Shown here: positions 12,001 through 25,100 of the stretch, in pieces | Numbering within the stretch: the first letter of the stretch is position 1 | How the letters are laid out: every line of letters begins with the position of its first letter | Notes under the pieces: generated by a model | Database searches by the model: none | What the model saw: the letters and a program-made list of their open reading frames with translations, nothing else | Told to the model about the DNA's origin: nothing | Program-made: the position numbers and the translations under genes | From: Eublepharis macularius | Taxonomy: Eukaryota > Chordata > Lepidosauria > Squamata > Eublepharidae | Length of the DNA stretch: 64,000 nucleotides | Assembly (NCBI RefSeq): GCF_028583425.1 | Contig: NC_072801.1 | Span: 62,449,766-62,513,765 of the forward strand | Direction of reading: 5' to 3'

Positions 12001-14470
12001 GTTAACTTCAAAACTCAGCTGCATTCCGCAATACTGAAGACAACTTTTTAAACATTTGGATGCCACAAATATTCAGGCAGTTTAGGATTTCAAACAGAAA
12101 ACTCCGAAGGAATTAATTTCTGTCTCAAAGCAGGGGAGGATGGAGGGGGATATATATCTGTTCCCACAAGGTTGGCCCTGAAACAGGCCCAAGCCCACAA
12201 GCTCACCCTCTCACACAGGGTCACGTATGCACCAGAGCCCGCCCTCCCCTCCCTTTATGCTCCAAGTTTGGGCAGCTCCACACTCTTCATTTTAAAGGAG
12301 GGGGGCATATTTGTGTTAATTTACTTAATGCCACTCGCTTTTCTTCACACACAGAGTAGTAAAATAGCATAGTGTAGTCAGGGCACAACAGTGGTTGGGA
12401 AGCGGGTCTGATGGTTCCTAAGCAACCACAAATTGCTATCTGTCCCTTTCATTCAGTAAAACACAACTGGGAGACGAGAGGTGCTTCGCAGTTGCCTAGC
12501 AACCACAGGGCCCAGTCTCCATTTTATACCACAGTGCGGATACTAGGTGCTGCTTCCATTGACCTATTCCTGAGACCACAGAAGAGTATCTGGGCTATGT
12601 AGTGGCAATCTCACTCTGAATGTATAAACAGTTGGTTCTCCCTGTAAGCGCCAAACCACCCAAGTCTTGGAAAAAGCCAATGCAGTCCCACATACAGAAT
12701 AGACTTAGGTTCAAGGCTCATTTCAAACAAAGAACAGTGGCTTAATGTGCACACAGCAGAAGGCACGAATGTGAATAAATGAACACAAAATCCACATATA
12801 CATTAGAACATGCAATTGCTGCGCATATGGGTTTTTGCTGTGCCCGAGTGTGGTGAAAAACCAGCTGCACAGACACCAGCAACTGCACACACATGGCACC
12901 CTTTTTAGCATTTCTCTCTTGGCCTCAATTTTGTATTTGTAAAATTGGCATAATCATGGTTTTCCTTATAGGACTGCTACAGTCCCAGGCAAGTCAGAAA
13001 TTGTAAATCTGTACGCACACACCAAAGCATGCTTATTGTCTGAAATAGAAAAACTTGAACCAGACTGCCGATGTAAAACCTGCTGCTTCACTACTAACTC
13101 TAAATCTAATTCCTGCCTGCCAAATATGTTGGTACACTTTGTCAACTGTTAAAATATTATAGACTATTTCTCCAGTTTTCTTGCTGACGCCGGGCAGGAG
13201 TACAGCTTATGAAGCACAAGAAACAAGGAGAAGCCAATAGAGTGTACTCAGTTTTGGCATCTACCATCCCAAAAGGATTGTGTCATATTTCTCAGGGACA
13301 TTCCAGCATTCTTAATCGTGCCCTCCATGTAGGTTCTGCCCTCTGTCCAAAGACCCCTTCCTTGTGGTCCCTGAAGACCACATGGGGGGCCATCTAGAGA
13401 AGAGCAAGACCACTCCCTGCTCGGCTCCATTGCTCAGCCAAGGTGGGCAGAGGGCTGTACCCTCCAGCTCTCTCTAGGTTCCTTTTCGAAGAATCTGGCC
13501 CATGTCAGCACATTCCAGCTTTGAACCTCCCCCCCCATTGGTGCTTCCAGGCATACCCCCTACCAAGGGCTCCAGGCTTCCCTCCCCTGCCTTTAGTGAA
13601 CCGACCAGACCTCCAACACCATCAGACAAGCTAAGCCTCCGCTGTTCCATTCCTCACTTGCTCTGAACTCTTGCCCAGTCTGAGGTTTGGGAGGCAGCCT
13701 ACTGGAGGGAAAATGGAGCCAACTCCTGTCCCACTCCCTACCGTCCTTCCCTCAGACAGAACTCTGATCCTATTCCCCTCCGGTGGCTTTCCCACCACCA
13801 CCCCACTCTTCAGAGAGAACCCAGGAGTCCTGGCTCTATGCCTTTTCATGCTGACCCACGTAGGCCACTGTTAAACTAACCCCTCCTTTGGATTATCAAG
13901 CCAATTTTTTTTAAAGGTTAGCCTCAGTATTAGACAACTATCTTTACATCTAGATGCGTATCAATTAATATATACAAATGAGCTTCTACCGATAACAGAT
14001 CAAAACCACTGTGGCAGGCATGGGTTCCCTTCCCAAGAGGCGCTCCTGTTCTGCTCTGCTGCTGCGCCTGTAAACCACCCACTCCACAATGGTTTTATTT
14101 GCATTACTCCCCGTCTGCCTGGCCTGGGCCAGTGCCTGCTGTGCTGGGAGTTCCCTGCTTGCTGTGGATCTAGTTAGCGGGCCTTGGTGGCTTTGTGGTC
14201 AATTCAGACAGGACGATAATGGCCACTGCCTCCTGTTTTCTTCTCAGCTGCCCGTTGTCTGTCCCAATAAGAGGGCGTGAGGCCTTGATGGCCACGGCAA
14301 AGAGCCAGAACACACTGCAAAGGATTATGGGGTATTCAGTCCTTGAGATGGAGTGAGGAATACAGGCCCCTGCGTCATCCATAGCAAAAACGCTTCCTTC
14401 TCTCTCTTCTCTGCTGCGGCCCAGAAATGGTCCACAAGCCATCCCTGCAGCATCTTTTCTGCTACAACGT
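9025..14470. other. Intergenic, no gene supported
   Basis: Long stretch with several short open frames on both strands, none with exon-like borders or a recognisable product. A SINE tail (GTGGGATATAAATGAAGTAA) is seen near 10640-10670, and an (AC)n tract near 11911-11928. About 14090-14440 is richer in GC and has codon-like composition on the minus strand (a frame reading YPIILCSVFWLFAVAIKASR), but no splice structure supports a gene. Repeated phrases of the type 'ccaggagtcctggct' near 13500-13850 look like an old interspersed repeat. Confidence 0.4.
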
Positions 14471-14481
14471 CTATGTGAGCT

Positions 14482-14718
14482 ATGGGCTTGCCAACTCTGG
14501 TTTGGGAAATTATTGAAATTTGGAGGCTATGCGTAGGCAGGGCAGAATTGGGAGTGAGTGGGATGTGAGGAGGGGAGGGGGTTTGGAGAGAATGCAGCTC
14601 TGTAGAGTCCACCCTCTGAAAGTGCCATTTCCTCCAGGGGAGCTGTAGTCTGGACGGAGGTCTGTTGTAATTCTGGAGGGACTTCAGGCTCCACCTTGTG
14701 GCTGGAAACTCTAGAGGG
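14482..14718 (-). mobile_element. TAGGGTTGCC-family MITE, degenerate
   Basis: Recognisable blocks are GGTTTGGGAAATTATTGAAA, TGTAGAGTCCACCCTCTGAA and the end region through CTTGTGGCTGGAAACTCTAG. Both ends are worn and no target duplication is readable. Confidence 0.6.
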
Positions 14719-14998
14719 GTGATAGGAAGAATCTTTGATGCCATTTACAAGTGAATAGAAGGATGAAGTAAAAAAAGAGATAGCCCTCTCCTAAACAAAG
14801 AGAGAGAGAGAAAGAGAATGTGCAAAAAGGCAACGTACAAAGATATGCATTAAATTTTTAGATTTCAAAAAGGGAAACCCAGCGTCAAAATGAGACTAGG
14901 AAAGTTAATGGATGCCCTTTAGCCCAACAACCCACAAAAGCCTAGACCTGGCTTTCCTTAAATGGGCCTCCAGAACTGTACTTTGTCATGTGACCCAT

Positions 14999-15200
14999 GC
15001 AGCTGCTGAATCCTGAGTCAGACCATTGGCCTATCAAGGTCAGTTTTGTCTACTCTGACTGGCAGCATCTCTCCAGAGTCTCAGGAGAATCTCAGAGGCT
15101 TTCATATCATATACTACCTGCTCTTTTTAATTGGAGATGCCGGGGATTCGACCTGAGGCTTTCTGCATGCAAAACAGATGCTCTACTATACCACACCCCC
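14999..15200 (-). mobile_element. tRNA-derived SINE
   Basis: Read on the minus strand it carries a tRNA-like head (GTAGAGCATCTGTTTTGCAT, then a B-box-like stretch around 15135-15150) and a body ending in the 'tctgactcaggattcagcagctgc' region. Full-length relatives lie at 52556-52765 (+) and 54328-54525 (-). The family is common in lizard genomes. Confidence 0.75.
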
Positions 15201-16362
15201 AAATAGGGAAGTGTGACAGTGTCATGTAGCATGGCAGGTGCAAGTGAAAGCAAATCTGCTGGTGTGGCCGGATGGCGCACCTCTACATGAGCAAATTCAC
15301 TTGCAAGCGAGCATAATTTGCTGCTTAACATGGCAAGCTGATGCACTTGCCTGCTCTTTGCATGCATGGATTTTGCATGAACAAAGAGCAGCACAGTAAT
15401 CTATACAGAGGCAAAGAAGGATACAGTGTGCATCCACCTTCCCCTTGTCCCCAGAAACCTCCTTTGCTGTAGACACCATCTAAGAAGACAGTATAGAGAA
15501 TTAAGGAACAAGTTTTATCACAGTACCGCTATGTAGTTATTATCATTTCTATGCATCTGATTTAAACACCAGGAGACATAACCCCATATTTATGCTAGCA
15601 ATTTTAAGTAAAACGGGCGATTTCTAATATCTTACTCAGAAGCAACAATAATCCAGTCTTTCCTCACAAGGGGTTGGCGACCTCTGGTGACCAGTATTTC
15701 TCATTGCAAGAGCGGGGTGTTGTTTTGTTTTTATTTTGCCTAGAACCCTACGCATCTGGCACAGAACCCAGAAATCCTGAGCCCCAATTCCCTTCCCTTT
15801 GTGTCACCTGAAGTTCTGGTTCTTGCCACTTTCACTCTAACTCCCTTGATTTCTTTATCTCCCTGGAAAAAACTACTGCCCTTATCACCTTCACTCAGTC
15901 CTTTTCAAAGAATCCCAGGAGTCTTGGCTTTGGCCATCTGAAGGCTGGCCCCAGGATGGCCAACTGGTTGGCCAGCAGCCCAGTATGGCCTGCAAAACAG
16001 TTTTATCTCGTCCTAAATTTGAATCAAGGTGTGTTTAAAAATTCATCAGATATGGAAACAGCTAGTCGATGTCCCAGTCCTCTGTGCTGACACCCAGAAA
16101 GACCAAGGAAGGTACTTCATCACGTCCAGTTTAGAGTGTGGTTACTGTGGAGCAGGCTCCAGCAACTGGCCAACTCTTGGCCAAATCTCCCCTCTGTTAC
16201 TAGCCTCAAAAGAGCAGCAGTCATGGAAACAGGATTGCCGGCAGATTTTGGGCAAGGGAAGCTGGGGCCTTGGCTCACCCCATTCTCTCACTTCTCAAAG
16301 ACCTCTGGCACAATTCTGCCAGCTAGGGCTGTAGGCAACTGATAAATTGATTTTTGATTGAC
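15201..16362. other. Intergenic, no gene seen
   Basis: Unique-looking sequence. A phrase AGAATCCCAGGAGTCTTGGC at about 15910-15930 matches the old 'gactcctgggttc'-type dispersed repeat also hinted at near 13800 and 41180. No coding exon was recognised. Confidence 0.4.
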
Positions 16363-16575
16363 AGAGAGCCTGCACAGTGTAGTGCTTAGAGCATCAGACT
16401 AGGATTTGGAAGAGTCGAGTTCAAATCCCCACTCTGCCATGAAGCTTGCTGGGTGACCTTGGACCAGTCACTCCTCCTCTCCTTCCATGCGGTTGTGAAG
16501 CTAAATAGAGCAGGGAGAATAATGTATATTGCCATGAGCTTCTCGAAGGACAAAATTGGACTAAATAAGTAAATG
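16363..16575 (+). mobile_element. Sauria-type tRNA SINE
   Basis: The tRNA-like head includes CACAGTGTAGTGCTTAGAGC and the B-box GAGTTCAAATCCCCACTCTG. A typical body follows (GCTGGGTGACCTTGGACCAG), then a degenerate tail ending in AAATAAGTAAATGA. Non-coding retroposon. Confidence 0.85.
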
Positions 16576-16651
16576 ATTGATCAGTGAACAACACTGATGA
16601 TTGCAACTTGATTTTGTAGTGCTCTGAGATGAGAGTTTTAAGCATTGCAAG

Positions 16652-16676
16652 ATGATGATTGATGATGATGATGATA
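16652..16676 (+). repeat. (GAT)n microsatellite
   Basis: A short run of GAT/GATT units just downstream of the SINE at 16363-16575. Simple-sequence expansion without further structure. Confidence 0.8.
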
Positions 16677-16679
16677 TCC

Positions 16680-17578
16680 CATTGTAATGTTAACCAGATA
16701 GCCTTTTGAGATGTAAAATGCTCTCTATTGCTTATTCATTCAGCAGGTACAGTTAGGCGATATTTCCATTTTACTATAGAAGGTTGCAAGTCAATAGTTT
16801 GCACTGGTGGGCTATTCTAGCCCATTCATAACCCCTCTGAACAAGACACTGAAGCCCAGTCTTCCAGCTCTACTCTGGTTCCTGAACCACATTAGCTATT
16901 AATCCCAGGATTGGAGAATATACTTAGGGGCTGTGAATTTATTGGGGGGGAGGCTTTGTAGATATTGGGGGGCAGATCTGGCATGAGTTCAGGAGCAATG
17001 CAGGACAGGGCTAAGGAGCATCTTCGGCAACCGAGCAGAGTAGGAATTCACTCATTCCCATCATTTCCCCTGGGGCATCACAGCCATGACCTCAGTTCCC
17101 AATAAACGTGAAGGCTCCAGATTTTACTGCCTGAGCCCGCCATGGAGGGAAGGGTGGAGGGATGTATCTGCATTTAATAACCCTTGATTAGATTGTCCTT
17201 CCATGCCGCTGGGCGCCAGGAACGGCGGAGCCACGAGTGGCCGGGAATCTGTAAGATGGCTTCCCGCTAGAGTGGGGAGCAAGGACAGTCCCCCCTGAAT
17301 CCTAGCGCATGAACACAACTGCCCACTTGATTGATTAAAGCGATGAGGAGAGAAGGGGGATCGTGATGATCAAAGACATCAGGATAAAGCATGATCATGG
17401 AACACAAAGACACATTTCAAAGCAGGTTTTATGGTGGGGGGCTTCAACTATGTTTAATGCACTTGTTTGGGTTAATCAGACTAAAAACTTGTACATTAAG
17501 CCACTAGTCTCAGTGTCCAGCTTTGAAGCACCTGTCAAATCATAGGATGTATACACAAGCATATTGAGAGGGAAAGCA
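16680..17578. other. Intergenic; GC-rich patch without recognisable gene
   Basis: Between about 17040 and 17310 the sequence is richer in GC and retains CG dinucleotides (CCGCTGGGCGCCAGGAACGG). It could be a regulatory element, but no motif makes that specific. Confidence 0.3.
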
Positions 17579-17579
17579 G

Positions 17580-17770
17580 CATGGTATATGCTGCTCTCTT
17601 GCATGCTCTCAGAAGCTACGCAGGGTCGGTATTTAGATGAGGGACCACCGAGGAGGGCTCTGCAGAGGAAGGCAATGGCAAAACGGATCTGCCTCCCACA
17701 TGCCTTGAAAGCCCATTGCTGGGATTGCCGTAAGTCAACTGGTAGTATACATAAGAATGATTACTGTGAC
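17580..17770 (+). mobile_element. 5S-rRNA-derived SINE, degenerate
   Basis: The 5S A-box region is still visible (CTCAGAAGCTACGCAGGGTC), followed by the common 3' body GGAAGGCAATGGCAAAACGG. The 5S C-box region is badly worn. Better copies are at 20716-20925 and 57252-57440. Confidence 0.65.
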
Positions 17771-19189
17771 TTCTTTCTGGCATTCACTATCGGGTTCTTC
17801 CTATTCTCCTTTTTAGGTCATGCTTTTTAGGGTGGGGGGAGATTCAGATCAAGATTTTCTAGGTATAAAACTTACAGGGCCCTGTTCTTGTGAATGTGGG
17901 GTTAGACTCAGTAACATAGTGTAATGGGAGTGTAATTTTGTGGTGTCTAGTGAAGAGGTAACCATCGTTGGTTTAACGTAATTACTTGTTAATGAGCACC
18001 AGCAGTCAGTTGCTTGCTGTTTCTACTGCAAGTGGAAGATTCTTGCTCAATAGCTTTTAGTGGATAAAAATATGTTTCTTTTAACAATGGTTGGTGACTG
18101 TTAAGGATAAACCTGGTATGCCCAGGTGGGAAAGAGTCAAGCCTGTGCATTGGTAATGAGGCGAGTGGAGGCACCTTCCATACTGACCTGAAGTCAAAAC
18201 TAGTCTGTTTTAAGAGAGAAGACACTGTGGTGATGACCTTGTAGCATGTTTTAAAAATCTGATTTGTGGCATCTATCATAATTTAATTACAACATTATAT
18301 TTATGAATTTAAAAATAATGAACTATCACTTTGGTTGCAAAGGGAAAAGCAGTAATGGAAGTCTCTTATCTCTGCAGAGATATGCCAAGGGATTCAGGAT
18401 CCACTGAGGAGTGCTGTAGCCACTGTGCATTTACAGGAAGTTATGGAGTGTGGAGAAATAGAAGCACTAGAAGATTTACTGTGGCACGTAAGAGGGAAGT
18501 AACACAAAGTAAAGGGGCAGCTGCAGGGAAGAGCATGATCTCTGCTGAATGGGACTTACTTCCAAGGAATCATACTAGCAGAATCCTGTCTGTGGGACAG
18601 ACATTGCCAGATTTTATAGGTGATATAGCACTATTGTGCTGTACGCAACCCCTCTTTTAATTCCTGCTTGCACCTGATCAGTAAAGGAGTCCTTCTCTGC
18701 AAGGGTCATGGTTTGGAACCAATCTATTTCACAGAAACACCGTAACTCTTCAACATTTTCTTCACACAAAAAACAGACCCAGAAGAAGCTGCCCCTGGAA
18801 TGTCCTAGTGCGAGGAAGGAATTAAGGAGCCACGTAGGATGTGCATGAAACAATCTTTCATCTGACCATCCACTTCCCCCCGTCAAATACTTGCACCCAG
18901 TTCAGTGAATGTAGTAGATTGGCCCTGCCTCCCGATAGATCATCCCCGGGGATGAAATCAGGAATCCCTGAAACCTCCACCCCACCCCCATCTCTCACTG
19001 GTTGCTAGGTGTTCAAATACTCTAGAACTCCCAGGTTCTATGACACTTCTCGGCAATTCTGACACCTCTCATGTGCCAGGCCCAGCCCTACCACCCCAGC
19101 GGAAGAAGGTCAATCTCTGCAGTTCCTGTGGGGAGCCTGATGTGGGCACTAGCCCCACATGGAATGGGCATCCCCAAAGGGAGAGAGAG
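17771..19189. other. Intergenic sequence upstream of TMEM190
   Basis: No exon recognised. The last few hundred bases should hold the TMEM190 promoter, but I see no TATA box or other motif that fixes a transcription start. The purine run GGGAGAGAGAGATG directly precedes the start codon. Confidence 0.35.
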
Positions 19190-22100
19190 ATGAGCCAGCC
19201 TGCGCTGGCTTTACTATTTTGCCTAGGAGCGCTGGCTCTGGAAGGTATGTGGAGGAGGCCCTGAACTGGGAAAGGGATGGGAGTGGGAGGGCAGTGCATC
19301 TTGGAGATGTTTTATGTGGGGTAAGAGTTACGACTCCCCCATGCTTCTCTTCTGGGTCTAATTTTTGTTCTTTCCTTCCAGCTAGCGCTAGTGAACAATC
19401 AACTTTCTTCAAACCTCTCAGTGAGTAAAAAGCTCCCCTTCTTCTTTCCCTGCCTAATTCCCTTTCGAAAACAAAAGTCCAGTGGAACCAGATACTTATT
19501 TCAATATGAGCTTTCATGAATCACCGTTCTGACTTGTCTCAGGCACCCCAAGTCCTGGTCCTGAAAAGGCTTTGGCTCCCTCTGGAGGCAAGAACAGGAA
19601 CCACTTTTTCTAGCACTCCCCCTTCTAGAATTTGCATGCAAAAGCTATGCTCATAACCTTGAAAACTGGAAACATGTTTTGTGGTGTAGGGACGGTAAAA
19701 AAAAACCCCAGACATTCTCAGGGGTATTCAGGGTACTTTTTTATCTAGTGTGTATGGGTGGGGGGCAAAGCTGTGGATATGCTGCCATATTTTATTTTCA
19801 AGAGACAAACTCAGCTATCCCTCTAGAATGTATAGCCAGATTCTTGCACGGTGGCAGTCACCTATATTTCATGAATTTCTCTGAACCTATTAGCCTTCAG
19901 AACATCCTACAGCAAGGAGTTCCACAGGGCGATTGGTATCTCTATGTCTCCTACAACTCTGTCCCAGGCCAGTATATGCATTCCTCTAGCATCCTTACTT
20001 TGGTCTGCATATGTGTAGGGTTACCAAGATCTTCCAGAATTACAACTGATCCCCAGACTACAAAGACTGGTTCCTCTGAAGAAAATGACAGCTTTGGAGG
20101 GCGGACTGTATGGCATCACACTCTGCTGAGGCTCTTCCCCCCCCCCCCCGCCCGCCACAAATACCTCCCTCCCCAGGCTTCGCCCCCAAATTTCCAGGAA
20201 TTTGCCAAGCCTGATCTGGCAACCATAAATCAGAGTGTGCACTTCCATGGTAGTTTGAAGAATTAGGCAGAGGGTCTGAGGAAATTCCACCTTGCTAAGT
20301 CATAAGAGCTGAGTAGCTTATTTAAACACACTCATCCCTTGTGTTTTGTTTTTCTGCTTCCCACCCCTATGATCCACACAGTCCTTCTGATGGCCCACAA
20401 CATGTCTCCTCGTGCAGAAAAGCCCAATCTCTGCCATCATCAGTTAAGGGATCTCAGACCATAGGGATGGGAAAATATAAAAACCAGTCTGAGACCCTGA
20501 TGAGCTAAATGGACCTCTGTTCTAAGGCAACTTCCTCCGTTCTTTCATTTGTCTTTGGTGTGATTTTTTTGTCCAGTTTGGCAGGCTGGCTTCCCGCAAT
20601 GAACTTGGGATATCTTCTAATACCTGCCTTGTTCCCCATTTTTCCTCATAGTCTTAACCAGAAAGTTTATTTTTCTGTTAGAATTATCCTACACTCTTGC
20701 TGAGATTCCTCTGAGCCAGATAGCCCAGGTGAGCCTGATCTCATCAGATCTCAGAAGCTAAGCAGGGTTGGCCTTGATTAGTAATTGGATGGGAGACTTC
20801 CAATAAAGACCAGGGTTGCAGAGACAGGCAATGGCAAACCACCTCTGTTAGTCTCTTGCTCTGAAAACCCCATCAGTGGTTGCTGTAAATTGGCTGTGTG
20901 ACTTGAGGGCACTCTCTATCACCTAGCTGAAATGCCCAGAAGAGTCTTCAGGGCTATTTCCAGGTATGTTGTCTGCTGAAAACTGTATGCCACCCCCATA
21001 CCTTGTCTGTCCTGAACATTTCACTCTTGTCTCTCATGGAATATGAACTCTTTGCCCACTTACCATCCCTCTTTCAGTTCTGAGTGGCAAATTGCACCAA
21101 ACTGAGAGCCAGTTCAGTGTAGTGGTTAAGAGCGCGGGACTCTAATCTGGAGAGCTGGGTTTGATTCCCCACTCCTCCCCTTGAAGCCAGCTGGGTGACC
21201 TTGGGCTAGTCACAGTTCTCTGGAGCTCTCTCCGCCCCACCCACCTCACAGGGTGTTTTGTTGTGGGGATAATAATGACATACTTTGTAAACCGCTCTGA
21301 GTGGGTGTTAAGTCATCCTGAAGGGCAGTATATACATCAAATGTTATTACTATTATTATATTGTTTCATTTCTTTTCTTGTGAAAGAGAAAGGGAGGGCA
21401 GGACAGAAGGGGCACAGCCAGCAGTGTACAGGCTTTTCTAAATCTCAGAGGTTAAAAGGGGCCTGGGACATTGCCAGCTTTTAAGCCTCCAAGTCAAAAT
21501 GAAAATTAAAAATGAGGCTACACAATGCACGTATAAACGTCAGAAAACCTATAAAATGCCAAAAAAATGACAAATGTCTAAACCTGAGGTTCCCTTCGCA
21601 CTTGAGACCCAGACCAAATGGCCCTCCCCACAGCTGGCTCTGTGCGTATGTTATTGGAGGAGGGTAAATGTTCTCTCACTATCTCTTCTAGCATGCAGCC
21701 AGGATCCCTCACAACGGCACAAATGTGGTGGTGAAGCAGAAAGATTCTACCCTAACCAGTGCCTGCAGAAAAGATGCTGTTATCTTAATCACACTTGCTA
21801 CCACCACATCATTGATGGTGAGATGAGAGCCTCTCTAGGCAAATTGGTTTACAGTACAACTAATGCACACTAGTTACTTGTGAAATATCTGGTCATCTTC
21901 CTTCAACAGAAGCGCTTGTGTTTCAGGGACATCCTGGTCTGTCAGGACTTGTATCTATGGGATATAGTATAGAAAACAGCCAAAAGACAGGCTGTCACCT
22001 GGGAAGTCAGTGGTTGTCATTGTCATGTCAGCCACCAACTAATTACATAGCCTTAGGCGAGCCACAGTTCTTTGTACAATATGGGTTTAGTACTGTGAAC

Positions 22101-25100
22101 CTACCCTGTAGGGCTGTTGTGAGGATTACTGTGATAACTCTGACCTAGAAAACTGCAAAGGGCTTTGAATGCTGAAAGCACTGCACAAATTATTATCTGT
22201 AACAGTCCTACACTAAAGGTTACATTGGATTTACAACCATTCGGCTGTCCTGGCTCCCCCAAAGGATCCTGAGAATTGGGGGGTATTGTTAATTCCCTGT
22301 CACTGTCTTCTGTCAGTGGGCAAGGACTTTTTTGTTCTGTTTGGTGTTTCCTCACTGATTCTTCTTCCCGTTCATGCATTTGTTGAATTTTTAAAAAAAT
22401 ATATATGAACTTTAACATTTATTTTAATGTTTTGACGATTCACTTTCTTGAGGGCCTTGAACTAGAATCCACACTCAGTGGCACAGTGCTAAGCCGGTGG
22501 AGTGAGAGCATCTTTCTGGTGCGATTTATGACATCATCGCACCATGATGCTGCTCTCGTGGCGCGATGACGTCATAAAATGTGCCAGAAAGACGCTCTCA
22601 CTCCGCCTGCTTAGCGCTGTGCCGGGTAAGTGTGGATTCAGCCGAAAAGGTTGGCATAAAATGTTTTAAATAAATAATAAAGTGACCCCCCCCCTCCAGC
22701 TCCACTCACAAAACAGATGTTTCTTAAGAAGAGGGAGTTACTGTTCAACCAGTTTAAATGTGTGTTGTAGATACAAACAATAGGCAGTTGCAGAGAAAAC
22801 ATAACTTTTTCTCCTGTTTAGTAGGGTTGTTGCAGTTTGGGATGGGATCTGGAATGAGGCTACTCAAGTGTCATGGGCACCTATTGGATACTGCCTGTGC
22901 CATCCATCATCCATGATAAGGAACACAGATGTTCCCTGAGCGCTGCCTGATCCAGATTGTGTCCCTGATACCTAGTGCTAAGGGGAGATACTCGCTCAAT
23001 GGAAATGCAACTCAAGTACCAATGGGGAAGACTTCTCTCAGTTTCACTTCCTCCCCCTCCCCCAAGTTAGCTTCTTCAGCAAACGGCATTATTTAATGCT
23101 GCAAGTAGGGTTGCCAGCCTCCAGGTAGTGGCTGGAGATCTCCCGGAATTACAACTGGTCTCCAGGCCGCAGAGATCAGTTCACCTGGAGAAAATGGCTA
23201 CTTTGGGGGAGGTGGACTCTATGGAATTATGCCATGCTAAGGTCCTTTCCTTCCCCAAACCCCACCTTTTCCACGTTTCTCCCCCCAGATCTCCAGGAAT
23301 TTACCAACTTGGAGCTGGCAACCCTAGTTGCAAGGGATAAATAAGTGGTTTGAAAGCCTAGCTACAAGCCCTTCCATAGCTGCTGGCCTGTATCATTTCA
23401 ATTATAGATGGGGGATTATCTTCTTGAACTTTCCCCCCATTCAAGGTCTTTCTGTACAATGAAAACCAGAACCTGTCACTCTAACATACTAACAGTGAAA
23501 TCCTACACAGAGTCACTCCAGTCTAAGCCCACTGATTTCAATAGGCTTAGACTGGAGTCTAAGAGCTGAGCTCTCTACTATTTGGAAGAGCTTTGATGTC
23601 TATGGCTTTTGCTGGACTGTACCATGTTATACTTCAAGTGGGGGAGATTGGCTGGTTGACTCTACTTAGGATTTCACTGTAATTTCTTTTGTAAAAGGAA
23701 CAGTGCTATGGTCGGGGCCAGTCAATCAGGCAATTTCCCCCACTTGAAGTCATAATGTGGTACAGTCCAGCAAGAGCTATATACACATCAAAACTCTCCC
23801 AAACAGCAGAGCTCAGCTCTTTCAGTGAGGAGAGTTGTGGTGGATTCTCTACTGAGGCAATTCTGACAGGCTTGCTTGGAGATTAGCTTGGTTTCAGATT
23901 CCATCCTGTCCTTTGTTGTGGACATGGTAGAGCTCATACAACCTCCTTGCAAAGGGTGTGGGGGCGGGGAAGAGGAAACAACACTGAAAACACCCTGTTA
24001 ATTCCCCTTTTCCCCATCATCCATGACGCATGCTGGCTACTGCAGGGCAAATCTCCTGTGCACTGGACCTCTTTGAGGCCAGTTTATACAAGTAAGAGAA
24101 TCTAGATCTGAGAATCAAATTGCCCCTTATATGGATGGTGGAGACGGCACATCTGAATGTTCCTCAATGTGTGCCTGGAAAAGCTAGCATTGAGGGAGAA
24201 GAATGTGTTACCACCTACACTGTATTCTTACACAGCAGGAGTATTTCTTAGTGGAAAGGACAGACATTCAAATATGCAACCACATAACCGTTATCTGCAG
24301 CCTAAGTGCTACAGTTAGGGGAAAACATTGACCACTTTATGCCAGTCCAGCAGAAGCCCACATTGTTCCAGATAGGGTTGCCAACCTCCAGGTGGGGCCT
24401 AGAATTCTCTCAGAATTACAACTGATTTCTAGATGGCAGAGACCAGTTCCCCTGGAGGAAAATGGCAACTTCTGGAGTGGGCTCTATGGCATCCCATCCC
24501 TGCAGAGCTCTGCCCCCTCTACCTTCCCCGGGTACCATCACTCACATCTCCAGGAATTTCCCAAGCCAGAGTTGGTATCCCCAGTTCTAAGTCATCATTG
24601 CTGTGAATTAATGGGACAGGCCCCTTTTAAGCAGGGCATGGAGTTCCTGAATGTCACCTGCTCTGTTCTCAGCCCACCTGTGGCTTCCATCCAGTGCTGA
24701 ATGAGAGACTCTCTATCTAATATAGTTCCACCCTGCTATTACATCTTAGCATCCAGGTGAGGCATCTACTTCATCAAGACAGGTGCTTTTCTTTGACAGG
24801 TGTTACTCAACGGCGCAATGCAGGGATCCTCAGCGGCACCTGCGTGGCAGTGGTCATCTTGGGCATGTGTCTCTTTTTCGGCTGGTAGGTCACGGGGACT
24901 TTGGTGCTGGCAGGCAGAGCTCACCTGTTACACAGGGCTGCAGGGTGTGGGCGGGAAACAGGAGGAAGCTGGTGTTCATTCTCATGCCACATGAACAAAA
25001 TTCATCTTTTATTTCCCCTCCTATTAAATGAGGGGCATCAAGAGGCAGGTAACTGACCAGCCTTCCAGCCCCCCCCCCCAAGCCACTATTGCCAAGAACT

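Noticed and set aside
11630-12066. Two 115-codon minus-strand frames with a Cys/Val run
   Set aside because: The CVCVCV run is the translation of an (AC)n microsatellite; the rest lacks coding features.
19679-20266. 195-codon open frame, plus strand
   Set aside because: Runs across a TAGGGTTGCC MITE in TMEM190 intron 2 and has no recognisable product.
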